Shown here: positions 1-5,327 of the stretch, piece after piece | Layout of the letters: each line of letters begins with the position of its first letter | How positions within the stretch are numbered: position 1 is the first letter of the stretch | From: Gammaproteobacteria bacterium | GTDB taxonomy: Bacteria > Pseudomonadota > Gammaproteobacteria > Granulosicoccales > Granulosicoccaceae | Length of the DNA: 7,677 nucleotides | Reading direction: 5' to 3' | NCBI GenBank assembly: GCA_020444765.1 | Contig: JAGRHW010000164.1 | Coordinates: 1-7,677, forward strand | The notes under the pieces: model-generated | What the model was told of the DNA's origin: nothing | Database searches by the model: none | The model's input: only the letters and a program-made list of their open reading frames with translations | Program-made: the position numbers and the translations under genes

Positions 1-869
1 ATCGAGGCGCAGGCCGTGACCATGCGCTCTTTGGTATCGACCGGCTCCTGACATTCGACATAAGTAAAGTTATCCAGCGCGTCCTCCCAGGCATGGCACA
101 GATTGGCGCGGTAATACGGCCCGCCGCCGGCCGAGAAGCGAAACAGGGTTTGCGGGGCCTCGAACTCCAGCGCCTGGGCCTGCTCGATCAGGCTGTTGAT
201 CGCTGAAAACCCCGACTCATACGCCACGAAGATGATGGGTCTGTCACATTCGTCACGAAAAACGGCCTCTCCATACGGTCCGCGCAGTGCTAATTTGTCG
301 CCTTTTTTCAGGTTTGGAAAAACCTCGCCGGCATGTCCGCAGCCGGATGTCTTCGCGACATGGAACTCCAGGAATCGCCCCTCGCAGGGGCAGTTCGCCA
401 CAGCCAGACGCAGGCGTTGCCCGTCCCGCGTCTCCAGCGCCACCTGTTGACCGGCGTAAAACTGCAGCGCCTGACTGCGCGGCGTTTTGCAGGAAACAAT
501 GCGGTAATCATCGCCAGCCTCTTCGATACGAGTCACGGTAATGAGCATATTCTGCAAATCGATGGTTTTGTCCTGCCCCTGCTCCAGGGCTTCGAGCACG
601 ATCTCCGGGTCACCGGACGTCCAGTCCGGCTCATGACAGCACATCAACAGGGTGTTGGCCGCTTTTTCCTGCTCGCTTAGACAGTAATCGGCAACCTTGA
701 CCCGGGATGTCCGGCCACTGATCAGGCGGGCCCGGCATTCACCGCAATTGCCATTGGCACAATGATGTTGCAGCTTGAGCCCGCCCGAAAGGCCGATCTG
801 CAGCAGACTTTTGCCACGGCTGGCGATGATTTTTTTGCCGGAAGGCTGAAAACGCAGATATTTGACCAT
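1..869 (-). CDS. [2Fe-2S] ferredoxin / flavin reductase-like oxidoreductase, C-terminus missing
   Basis: The first 289 residues are visible; the gene leaves the window at base 1. Residues 1-95 form a plant-type [2Fe-2S] ferredoxin domain with C37, C42, C45 and C77 (or C78), the classic C-x4-C-x2-C...C pattern. Residues 105-205 resemble the FAD domain of ferredoxin-NADP reductases and end in a GPYGEA glycine motif near 198-202. From 211 an NAD-binding-like domain follows. Such proteins move electrons between NAD(P)H, flavin and the iron-sulfur cluster, probably in the cytoplasm; the partner is unknown. Two key motifs are altered: the flavin RxYS motif, expected just before the CPC at 160-162, reads LRLA (153-156), and the NAD-site GGTG reads YESG (217-220). 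The ATG start is preceded by AGGGTG, and an in-frame TAA lies about ten codons upstream. It sits 52 bases after the coiled-coil gene, probably in one operon. Fold assignment is firm, function open. Confidence 0.85.
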   Translation of the reverse strand, partial: MVKYLRFQPSGKKIIASRGKSLLQIGLSGGLKLQHHCANGNCGECRARLISGRTSRVKVADYCLSEQEKAANTLLMCCHEPDWTSGDPEIVLEALEQGQDKTIDLQNMLITVTRIEEAGDDYRIVSCKTPRSQALQFYAGQQVALETRDGQRLRLAVANCPCEGRFLEFHVAKTSGCGHAGEVFPNLKKGDKLALRGPYGEAVFRDECDRPIIFVAYESGFSAINSLIEQAQALEFEAPQTLFRFSAGGGPYYRANLCHAWEDALDNFTYVECQEPVDTKERMVTACAS

Positions 870-921
870 GTCACCCTGTATAGCGGCAACGCGGGGGAAT
901 TAAAAGTCCTGTCGGGGATAT

Positions 922-1359
922 TCAGTGACGGTTCTGGCGGATCTGCAGGCTCATCCAGGATAGAAGGGCGCGTAACATGGTTTTCTGCTGATGTGTACAG
1001 TCGGCCTGCATGGTAATCAGCCGGCCTTTCAACTCACCAGTCAGGCGCTGGTAAAAACGTACCTGTTCGGTCGATTCGTGGAGTGCGTGGCGCAGGCGGA
1101 GAATCTCGGACTTGAGCAACTGCTCATCGGTGACCGTGCTGACCAGGCTTTTGTTCAAGGCATCGGATTTGAGGCGCTGCAGACGTTCGATTTCAGAATT
1201 GTCCTCCAGTCTAACCTGCGGGTAAGCGGATTTCAGCGCAATTTCGGAAACCTCGCCTTCGAAGGTCTCCAGTTCGCCCTTGCGGATTTTTTTCTGGATT
1301 TCGCTGCGACTGGCGCCCACCAGTTTTGCAGCTCTGGAAACACTGAGATAGCCCGTCAC
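922..1359 (-). CDS. Putative DNA-binding protein with excisionase/MerR-like HTH and coiled coil
   Basis: A protein of 145 residues that I cannot assign to a named family. Residues 4-35 (VSRAAKLVGASRSEIQKKI and on) look like the small winged helix-turn-helix of excisionase, AlpA or MerR N-termini, with the following ELETFEGEV as the wing. Residues 55-115 are charged and heptad-like, suggesting a coiled coil for dimerisation; the tail is basic and amphipathic. No metal-binding or catalytic motif is visible. The start is GTG: no ATG, GTG or TTG lies between it and the upstream in-frame TAG, and AGGTG sits about 5 bases before it. The gene precedes the [2Fe-2S] reductase gene and has its own promoter-like sequence at 1395-1422. 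A role as a regulator or partner of that reductase is inference from position only. Confidence 0.75.
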   Translation of the reverse strand: MTGYLSVSRAAKLVGASRSEIQKKIRKGELETFEGEVSEIALKSAYPQVRLEDNSEIERLQRLKSDALNKSLVSTVTDEQLLKSEILRLRHALHESTEQVRFYQRLTGELKGRLITMQADCTHQQKTMLRALLSWMSLQIRQNRH

Positions 1360-1394
1360 GCAACACCTGACATAGTTTTTTGAGGTCGTTTTTA

Positions 1395-1422
1395 ACTATA
1401 CGCCAGATACGCGACTTTACAA
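1395..1422 (-). promoter_or_regulatory. Candidate sigma70 promoter for the coiled-coil/[2Fe-2S] operon
   Basis: Read on the minus strand, a -35 box TTGTAA (1417-1422) is separated by 16 bases from a -10 box TATAGT (1395-1400). These match the consensus at 4/6 and 5/6 positions. Transcription would start near 1388, giving a leader of about 30 bases before the GTG at 1359. The strongly AT-rich block at 1441-1500 lies at about -53 to -112 and could act as a distal UP element or bent DNA; that part is inference. Confidence 0.5.
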
Positions 1423-1437
1423 CCGGCTTACCGATCT

Positions 1438-1500
1438 ATCTCTTTGTTTTTATAAATATTTTAAATTTATTTTTTTATTGTTTATAACAAAATTTTATAC
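1438..1500. other. Very AT-rich intergenic block
   Basis: This stretch is almost entirely A and T within otherwise GC-rich DNA. It includes runs of T, the segment TTTAAATTTATTTTTTTATT and a small perfect inverted repeat TTGTT-TAT-AACAA at 1478-1490. No coding frame here has a credible start or codon use. It lies between the terminator of the antitoxin-like gene and the promoter of the coiled-coil gene. It may supply promoter curvature or a binding site for a nucleoid protein such as IHF or an H-NS-like protein. The base composition is directly visible; the function is not. Confidence 0.55.
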
Positions 1501-1531
1501 GGAGATATCGGACAGGACTGACTGACACCGC

Positions 1532-1546
1532 TTTCCGATAAGGAAA
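1532..1546. repeat. Short inverted repeat TTTCC-GATAA-GGAAA
   Basis: Two perfect 5-base arms surround a 5-base spacer, about 30 bases past the stop codon of the antitoxin-like gene. It could form a weak second hairpin behind the main terminator. Arms this short also occur by chance, so no function is claimed. Confidence 0.3.
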
Positions 1547-1551
1547 ACAGC

Positions 1552-1583
1552 AAAAACCCGCAGTAAAAAATCTTTTACTGGGA
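1552..1583 (-). terminator. Rho-independent terminator overlapping the antitoxin-like gene's stop codon
   Basis: On the minus strand CAGTAAAA (1580-1573) pairs perfectly with TTTTACTG (1568-1561) around a 4-base loop. The stem extends through CC/GG pairs past one bulged C and is followed directly by TTTTT (1556-1552). The TAA stop of the antitoxin-like gene (1577-1575) lies inside the left arm. Stem plus U-tract fits intrinsic termination and would insulate this gene from the operon downstream. Confidence 0.65.
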
Positions 1584-1985
1584 TGAAGAGGAGCCGGACT
1601 GATCCCAGGCGTAGGTGCAATCCAGGTGCGCCCGAACGGCGATAAGTCCCTGCAGGCCTTCTTCGGCAATCCGCTGTAAGGGAATGGTGTCATTGAGTTT
1701 TTTCTGCCGCGACAACATCCAAATCGAACCCATTTTACGATTGTGCGGATAAGTGGTGCGCAGGGCATCGGCAATACCCAACACATGTTGCATGCGCTCA
1801 TCGGTAGCAGGCGTGACGGGAAAAGCCGCGTTGCCGCGACGGAACTTCTCCAGATGGCGGCCACTGACGCCTTCGAGCGCCAGCAGGTCGATGACCTCCG
1901 AGGCCCGCAGCCCCCATTCTTCAACAACCGCCATGATCTGCATGGTTTGCAGAATGCGTCTTTGTTCCGTAGAAAGTGTCGACAT
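1575..1985 (-). CDS. Orphan Xre/MbcA/ParS-family antitoxin-like protein
   Basis: The protein has 136 residues. Residues about 15-55 look like an Xre-type helix-turn-helix (EEWGLRASEVIDLLAL, then SGRHLEKFRRGNAAFP). Residues 66-127 resemble the C-terminal domain of MbcA/ParS/Xre antitoxins (DUF2384): LGIADALRTTYPHNRKMGSIW, a middle stretch ending in PLQRIAEEGLQGLIAVRAHLD, and a terminal YAW. In that family this domain caps a RES-type toxin that degrades NAD and the HTH represses the operon. No RES toxin gene is encoded here; both neighbours are unrelated in sequence. The tail is a short Ser-rich GSSSSQ. The ATG start has a poor ribosome-binding site and a 17-bp inverted repeat 20-36 bases upstream, a plausible autorepression site. 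Family assignment rests on recalled sequence pattern and is moderately sure; an orphan regulator is as likely as an antitoxin. Confidence 0.7.
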   Translation of the reverse strand: MSTLSTEQRRILQTMQIMAVVEEWGLRASEVIDLLALEGVSGRHLEKFRRGNAAFPVTPATDERMQHVLGIADALRTTYPHNRKMGSIWMLSRQKKLNDTIPLQRIAEEGLQGLIAVRAHLDCTYAWDQSGSSSSQ

Positions 1986-2004
1986 TTAAATAGGTTTCAG
2001 TTTA

Positions 2005-2021
2005 AGAATGAGGAGCATTCT
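2005..2021. promoter_or_regulatory. 17-bp inverted repeat, candidate operator of the Xre-like gene
   Basis: AGAATG and CATTCT form perfect 6-base arms around AGGAG, 20-36 bases upstream of the ATG at 1985. Size and position suit a dimeric HTH repressor such as the one encoded just downstream. No strong promoter boxes are visible around it, so the operator reading is inference. Confidence 0.4.
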
Positions 2022-2039
2022 GACCTAATTTAAAGCCGC

Positions 2040-2080
2040 CGTGCACCGCACGTAATGAATAGAAGAGCCGAGCCGGCTCT
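2040..2080 (-). terminator. Tandem hairpins after the 98-residue gene, weak terminator candidate
   Basis: On the minus strand AGAGCC (2080-2075) pairs with GGCTCT (2069-2064) around a 5-base loop; the left arm overlaps the TAG stop of the 98-residue gene. A second hairpin CGTGC-GGT-GCACG (2052-2040) follows. Neither has a good U-tract, only TCTATT and a later GGCTTTAAATT. They may stabilise the 3' end of the transcript or terminate it inefficiently, so readthrough into the antitoxin-like gene is possible. Confidence 0.4.
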
Positions 2081-2375
2081 ACTCATTTTCGGCGGCGTCT
2101 TTCTTGTCGCCCGACTTTTTAAACGAAACCACATGGGAAGTTCGCGGTTCGTCCCGGAAACGCGGCCGTTCGCGGATATCCCGGCCCAGCGCCTTGGCGA
2201 TTTCCTGCTCACGCGCGGCGATCACGCCAAGACAACGGCGGATATCCTCCACCGTTTCGTCCTTCAGCGGGCTTTGCATTCCCGGCAACGGCGTCACGTC
2301 GCGAATAATGCCGGAGAGGGTTTTGCGCATCATGATCATGATCGCTCGTTCGTTATGCATCGCTTCTTCTGACAT
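2079..2375 (-). CDS. Small conserved-looking protein downstream of Lpd-like gene, function unknown
   Basis: The protein has 98 residues and no recognised domain. Residues 7-60 look folded and mostly helical: NERAIMIMMRKTLSGIIRDV, a PLPGMQSPL turn, then DETVEDIRRCLGVIAAREQEIAK. The C-terminal third is charged, rich in R, D and K, ending KKSGDKKDAAENE, and is probably disordered. There is no signal peptide or membrane segment. It starts 12 bases after the stop of the Lpd-like gene with GGAG as ribosome-binding site, so the two are almost certainly co-transcribed. Small proteins with a similar MMRKTL...PLPGM pattern seem familiar from other gammaproteobacteria, sometimes under uncertain names; I do not trust any functional label. 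A soluble cytoplasmic accessory protein is the simplest guess. Confidence 0.75.
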   Translation of the reverse strand: MSEEAMHNERAIMIMMRKTLSGIIRDVTPLPGMQSPLKDETVEDIRRCLGVIAAREQEIAKALGRDIRERPRFRDEPRTSHVVSFKKSGDKKDAAENE

Positions 2376-2387
2376 TGGTGGTTCTCC

Positions 2388-3791
2388 CTAGAGTGGTCGC
2401 AGGTCGGCCGGCAGCGCCAGTTGTTCATCGAGCTGCGGAAGCATTTTCTGCAGCGCGCCCTGCAGCGCCTCTTCCAGCACCGGGTGATAGAACGGCATTT
2501 GCAGGATATCGTGAACCGTCATCTCCTGCTGGATCGACCAGGCCAGCGAGTGGGCGAGGTTTTCGGCTTTTGGCGACATCATCGCCGCGCCCAGCAGACG
2601 GCCATCCGACTTGCGTGCGTAAATCCGGATCAGACCCTTGTTTTTCCCCATGATCAGCGCCCGGCCGACCGGTCCCAGCGGCATCTCGCCAACCACCACA
2701 TCGCTGTCATCCTTGAGATCCACCCAGCGCTGGCCGACCGTGGCGATATTCGGATCGCAGAAGGTGATGCCAAGCGGCGTCTTGCGCCGGAAGCCCTGCA
2801 CCGTGTCACCGGCGGCATTCAGCCCAGCGATGCGTCCCTCCTCGCCCGCCTCGTGCAAAATCGCCAGATCCCCGTTGACGTCCCCGGCGATAAAGACTGG
2901 CAACTCGCCAACCTGCATGGTGTTCGGGTTATAGGCCGGCACGCCGCGTCGATCGAGTTCGACCCCGAGCGCCTCTATGCCCAGCAGGTCAAGATTCGGC
3001 CGTCGCCCGAGGCTAGCCAGTACCGCGTCGACTTCCACTGAAGCGTCACCGGCGCTGACCAGCAGTTTGTCGCCTTTGGCGGTAATTTCGGCGGGTTTGC
3101 CGAGGTGCAGCGGAAACTCCTTACCCAGGGTTTCTACAGCAACCTGGTTGACGGCCTCGTCGCTCAGCCCGGCGATAGCGTCCAGCGCATCGAAGCCGGT
3201 CACCTCGACGCCGAGTCGCGCCAGCGCCTGGCCCAGTTCAAGTCCGATAACACCAAGCCCGACCACCGCGATGGATTTTGGCAGATGCTCGAGTTCGAAA
3301 AACCGGTCGGTGGTGATAATCCGCTCGCCGAACTGCTCCCAGGCTTTCGGCACCACCGGTGTGGAACCACAGGCGATAACGATTTTTTTCGCCTCGATAA
3401 GCTCGCCGTTGACCTCCAGCCGGTTGTCACCTTTAAGCGTGGCATAACCGTCGATCAGCATGTCCTCGCTCATCTCGTCGGTCGAGCCCTGCAGTACACG
3501 GTCGACCAGCAAATCACGGATTCCACGCACGTGTTCGAGCGCTTCCTCGTCATCAATCACCAGTTGCTCACCACCTTCGATACCAAAGCGGCTGAACAGT
3601 TTTCGGTCGTGGAACGTATCGGCAATCTGAATAAAGGCCTTGGACGGCATGCAGCCGACCCGGGCGCAGGTGGTGCCCAGTTCCCCGCCGTTGATCAGTA
3701 CAAAGGATTTACCGGCCCGGCGAACCTGGCCCATGGCGTTGAGGCCGGCCGTACCGGCACCGATAATCGCTACGTCTACTTGTCTGCTCAC
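2388..3791 (-). CDS. Dihydrolipoyl dehydrogenase-like FAD/NAD disulfide oxidoreductase
   Basis: At 467 residues the protein has the normal length for class I flavoprotein disulfide reductases. An N-terminal FAD-binding GxGxxG occurs at 11-16 (IIGAGTAGLNA). The redox-active disulfide is C42/C47 in TTCARVGCMPSK. A second dinucleotide-binding motif, VVGLGVIGLELG, near 175 binds NAD(P)H, and FIAGDVNGD near 315 is the second FAD motif. The C-terminal HPVLEE (H436, E441) supplies the catalytic His-Glu pair of dihydrolipoyl dehydrogenases. Family members oxidise dihydrolipoamide or related dithiols in the cytoplasm. No lipoyl domain or 2-oxoacid dehydrogenase subunit is nearby, so the substrate may differ; CARVGC instead of the usual CLNVGC points to a side branch. 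The start is GTG: an in-frame TGA lies six codons upstream with no better start between. A good promoter precedes it. The fold is certain, the exact substrate is not. Confidence 0.9.
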   Translation of the reverse strand: MSRQVDVAIIGAGTAGLNAMGQVRRAGKSFVLINGGELGTTCARVGCMPSKAFIQIADTFHDRKLFSRFGIEGGEQLVIDDEEALEHVRGIRDLLVDRVLQGSTDEMSEDMLIDGYATLKGDNRLEVNGELIEAKKIVIACGSTPVVPKAWEQFGERIITTDRFFELEHLPKSIAVVGLGVIGLELGQALARLGVEVTGFDALDAIAGLSDEAVNQVAVETLGKEFPLHLGKPAEITAKGDKLLVSAGDASVEVDAVLASLGRRPNLDLLGIEALGVELDRRGVPAYNPNTMQVGELPVFIAGDVNGDLAILHEAGEEGRIAGLNAAGDTVQGFRRKTPLGITFCDPNIATVGQRWVDLKDDSDVVVGEMPLGPVGRALIMGKNKGLIRIYARKSDGRLLGAAMMSPKAENLAHSLAWSIQQEMTVHDILQMPFYHPVLEEALQGALQKMLPQLDEQLALPADLRPL

Positions 3792-3814
3792 AATGTTTAT
3801 CCGCTTTCATGTGG

Positions 3815-3842
3815 GTTATAGTGTCGCCATTTGTAACGCCAA
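3815..3842 (-). promoter_or_regulatory. Candidate sigma70 promoter for the Lpd-like operon
   Basis: On the minus strand TTGGCG (3842-3837) and TATAAC (3820-3815) are spaced by 16 bases and match the -35 and -10 consensus at 4/6 and 5/6. Transcription would begin near 3808, leaving a leader of under 20 bases before the GTG at 3791. On the plus strand TATAGT (3817-3822) overlaps this -10 box and could serve the divergent hydrolase gene, though its -35 region is poor. The two directions may therefore compete for polymerase. Confidence 0.5.
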
Positions 3843-3868
3843 GCAAAATCGTCAGCGAGGACAAATGC

Positions 3869-4582
3869 ATGAGCCATTCTACAGGATTTAAAGTCCATAG
3901 CCTCGAACTCGGGCCAATGGAGAATTTTATCCATATCATCCAGGATCTGGCCACCGGGCACGCGGCGGTCGTCGATCCGGCCTGGGACGTGCCGGCCATC
4001 ATCGCCGAGCTCGACAAGCACCAGGCAACACTGAGCGATATCTTTCTGACCCATTCGCACCACGACCATATCAACGGTCTCGACGAGTTGCTGCAAAGCT
4101 ACCCGGCGGCCCGCGTGCATATCTCGGGAGAAGAAGCGACATTCTGGCGCAACGGTCCGGTCGAAGCGATATTACATAAAGACGGTGACGAGCTGTTTAT
4201 TGGAGATACCAGAGTCCGCTGGCTGCTGACGCCCGGGCACACGCCGGGTTCTTCGTGCTTTTTGATGGACAAGACGCTGATCACAGGCGATACGCTGTTT
4301 ATCTTCGGTTGCGGCCGTTGTGACCTGAAAGGTGGCGATCCGGTCCAGATGTACGCGACCCTGCAGGACCTGAAAAGCAAAATCCCCGACGACGCCATCG
4401 TCTATACCGGGCATAACTACGGCGACCGGCCGACCAGCTCCATGGCGCTGCAGCGCGAGGGCAATCCTTTTCTGCACTGGAAGGACGTCGACAGCTTCGT
4501 GCGTTACCGCATGGAAATCCACGACAAGGTGCGTGACACCCCTTATGGCCCGGTCAGCCCGGAAGAGTTGTCACTGAGCTGA
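3869..4582 (+). CDS. Metallo-beta-lactamase-fold hydrolase, glyoxalase II-like
   Basis: The protein has 237 residues from the ATG at 3869. I chose this over an in-frame ATG at 3809 because GCGAGGAC lies 8 bases before it and similarity starts near FKVHSLELGPMENF. All binuclear metal ligands of the family are present: HxHxDH at H62, H64, D66 and H67, H124 in PGHTPGS, D141 in GDTLF and H182 in GHNY. The stretch GDTLFIFGCGRCDLKGGDP resembles glyoxalase II and ETHE1 persulfide dioxygenases. The complete second metal site favours thioester hydrolysis over the single-iron dioxygenase reaction. The usual C-terminal glutathione-binding domain of GloB is not evident; the last 50 residues are a short helical tail, so another thiol may be the carrier. 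No signal peptide is seen. It is divergent from the Lpd-like gene and convergent with the PAP2 gene. Confidence 0.88.
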   Translation: MSHSTGFKVHSLELGPMENFIHIIQDLATGHAAVVDPAWDVPAIIAELDKHQATLSDIFLTHSHHDHINGLDELLQSYPAARVHISGEEATFWRNGPVEAILHKDGDELFIGDTRVRWLLTPGHTPGSSCFLMDKTLITGDTLFIFGCGRCDLKGGDPVQMYATLQDLKSKIPDDAIVYTGHNYGDRPTSSMALQREGNPFLHWKDVDSFVRYRMEIHDKVRDTPYGPVSPEELSLS

Positions 4583-4597
4583 TAACCTGCGCTCAGT
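4573..4597. terminator. Hairpin shared by two convergent stop codons
   Basis: ACTGAGC (4573-4579) and GCTCAGT (4591-4597) are perfect 7-base arms around an 11-base loop. The TGA stop of the hydrolase gene (4580-4582) lies in the loop and the minus-strand stop (4595-4593) lies in the right arm. The symmetry would serve transcripts from both sides. There is no U-tract on either strand, so it may stabilise 3' ends rather than terminate intrinsically. Confidence 0.4.
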
Positions 4598-5318
4598 ACA
4601 GTTTATACGGACCATTCAACAGAATATAAAGCACGGTAAAACCTGACAGCGGTAACAACAAGGACAGCGCATCGACACCATCCGGCACGGGTTGCCGGGC
4701 CGACTCCCGCCGGGACAAAGCGTACAGGCAAAAAGCCGGCACCAGTCCTTCCAGCAGACCGGCCGCCACATCCAGCGGCCAGTGCACGCCGATCAGCACG
4801 CGCGATATTGCCACGGTCAGAATCAGCAAGCCTGCCACACCGTAAACCAGGGTAGCACTCAGGCGCGAGCGCGCCGAGGCGGCAAAAATCACCGCCAGCA
4901 TGCCCCAAAGTGCCGCCGCGCCGCTGGCGTGCCCGCTCGGAAAACTCAAGGTCGGCATCGATTGCCCAAGCGCCGGGCGCGGCACCACCAGGGCGATTTT
5001 CAACAGACTGTTGAGCGCGCCGATCGCCATCATCAACAGCACAAAAGCCAAACCGATACGCGAACGCCGCCGGGCGCCGGCCCAGATCAGAACCAGCACA
5101 CTTACGCCAGTGCAGAACCAGGTATCGCCAAGCCGCGTCAGCAACAACGCAAGCCGATGAACATCCGGCAAAGACGCCGACTCTTCCCGCAAAGGAGCCA
5201 GCGCCTCATACAGCCAGCGGTTACAGTCATCGAACTGACCAGACAGCTGCAGAACGGTCAGCGCAATAAAACCGCCGGCGGTCAAGGCCGCCAGTCGCGA
5301 TGCCAATGATAGACGCAA
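4593..5318 (-). CDS. PAP2-superfamily membrane phosphatase
   Basis: This is an integral membrane protein of 241 residues with about six hydrophobic segments (roughly 10-27, 55-80, 88-112, 131-148, 155-172 and 185-201), plus a last one near 218-235. The three phosphatase signature motifs are complete: K107-x6-R114-P115, PSGH at 127-130 and S172-R173-x5-H179-x3-D183, where H130 and H179 are the nucleophile and its partner. Family members such as PgpB remove phosphate from undecaprenyl pyrophosphate, phosphatidylglycerol phosphate or related lipids on the outer face of the inner membrane. The last gene of the ampD cluster, it starts 9 bases after the stop of the HisN-like gene. The start is odd: TTG at 5318 with little Shine-Dalgarno match, other TTG codons at residues 5 and 12, no nearby ATG, and the same reading frame as the upstream gene. 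Translational coupling is likely. The lipid substrate cannot be told from sequence. Confidence 0.87.
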   Translation of the reverse strand: MRLSLASRLAALTAGGFIALTVLQLSGQFDDCNRWLYEALAPLREESASLPDVHRLALLLTRLGDTWFCTGVSVLVLIWAGARRRSRIGLAFVLLMMAIGALNSLLKIALVVPRPALGQSMPTLSFPSGHASGAAALWGMLAVIFAASARSRLSATLVYGVAGLLILTVAISRVLIGVHWPLDVAAGLLEGLVPAFCLYALSRRESARQPVPDGVDALSLLLPLSGFTVLYILLNGPYKLY

Positions 5319-5327
5319 GATACGCCG

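Noticed and set aside
1357..1373. Five-codon leader ORF ATG...TGA overlapping the GTG start of the coiled-coil gene
   Set aside because: It has no ribosome-binding site and is too short to distinguish from chance.
991..1383. Plus-strand frame opposite the coiled-coil gene (130 codons)
   Set aside because: The minus-strand frame has a coherent HTH, a coiled coil, a promoter and a ribosome-binding site. The plus-strand product has no motif and would end within the opposing promoter region.
1475..1927. Alternative minus-strand frame overlapping the antitoxin-like gene and reaching into the AT-rich block
   Set aside because: It is Ser/Arg/Cys-rich with no domain, crosses the terminator at 1552-1583, and the overlapping frame gives a recognisable HTH and DUF2384-like protein.
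1575..1985. Complete toxin-antitoxin locus
   Set aside because: No RES-type or other toxin gene is seen on either side; the neighbours are a coiled-coil protein and a 98-residue protein without toxin motifs.
3105..3821. Long open frame on the plus strand (238 codons) opposite the Lpd-like gene
   Set aside because: It is antisense to a gene with complete catalytic motifs; its translation is low-complexity-like and rich in His, Gln and Arg, and it has no domain or ribosome-binding site.
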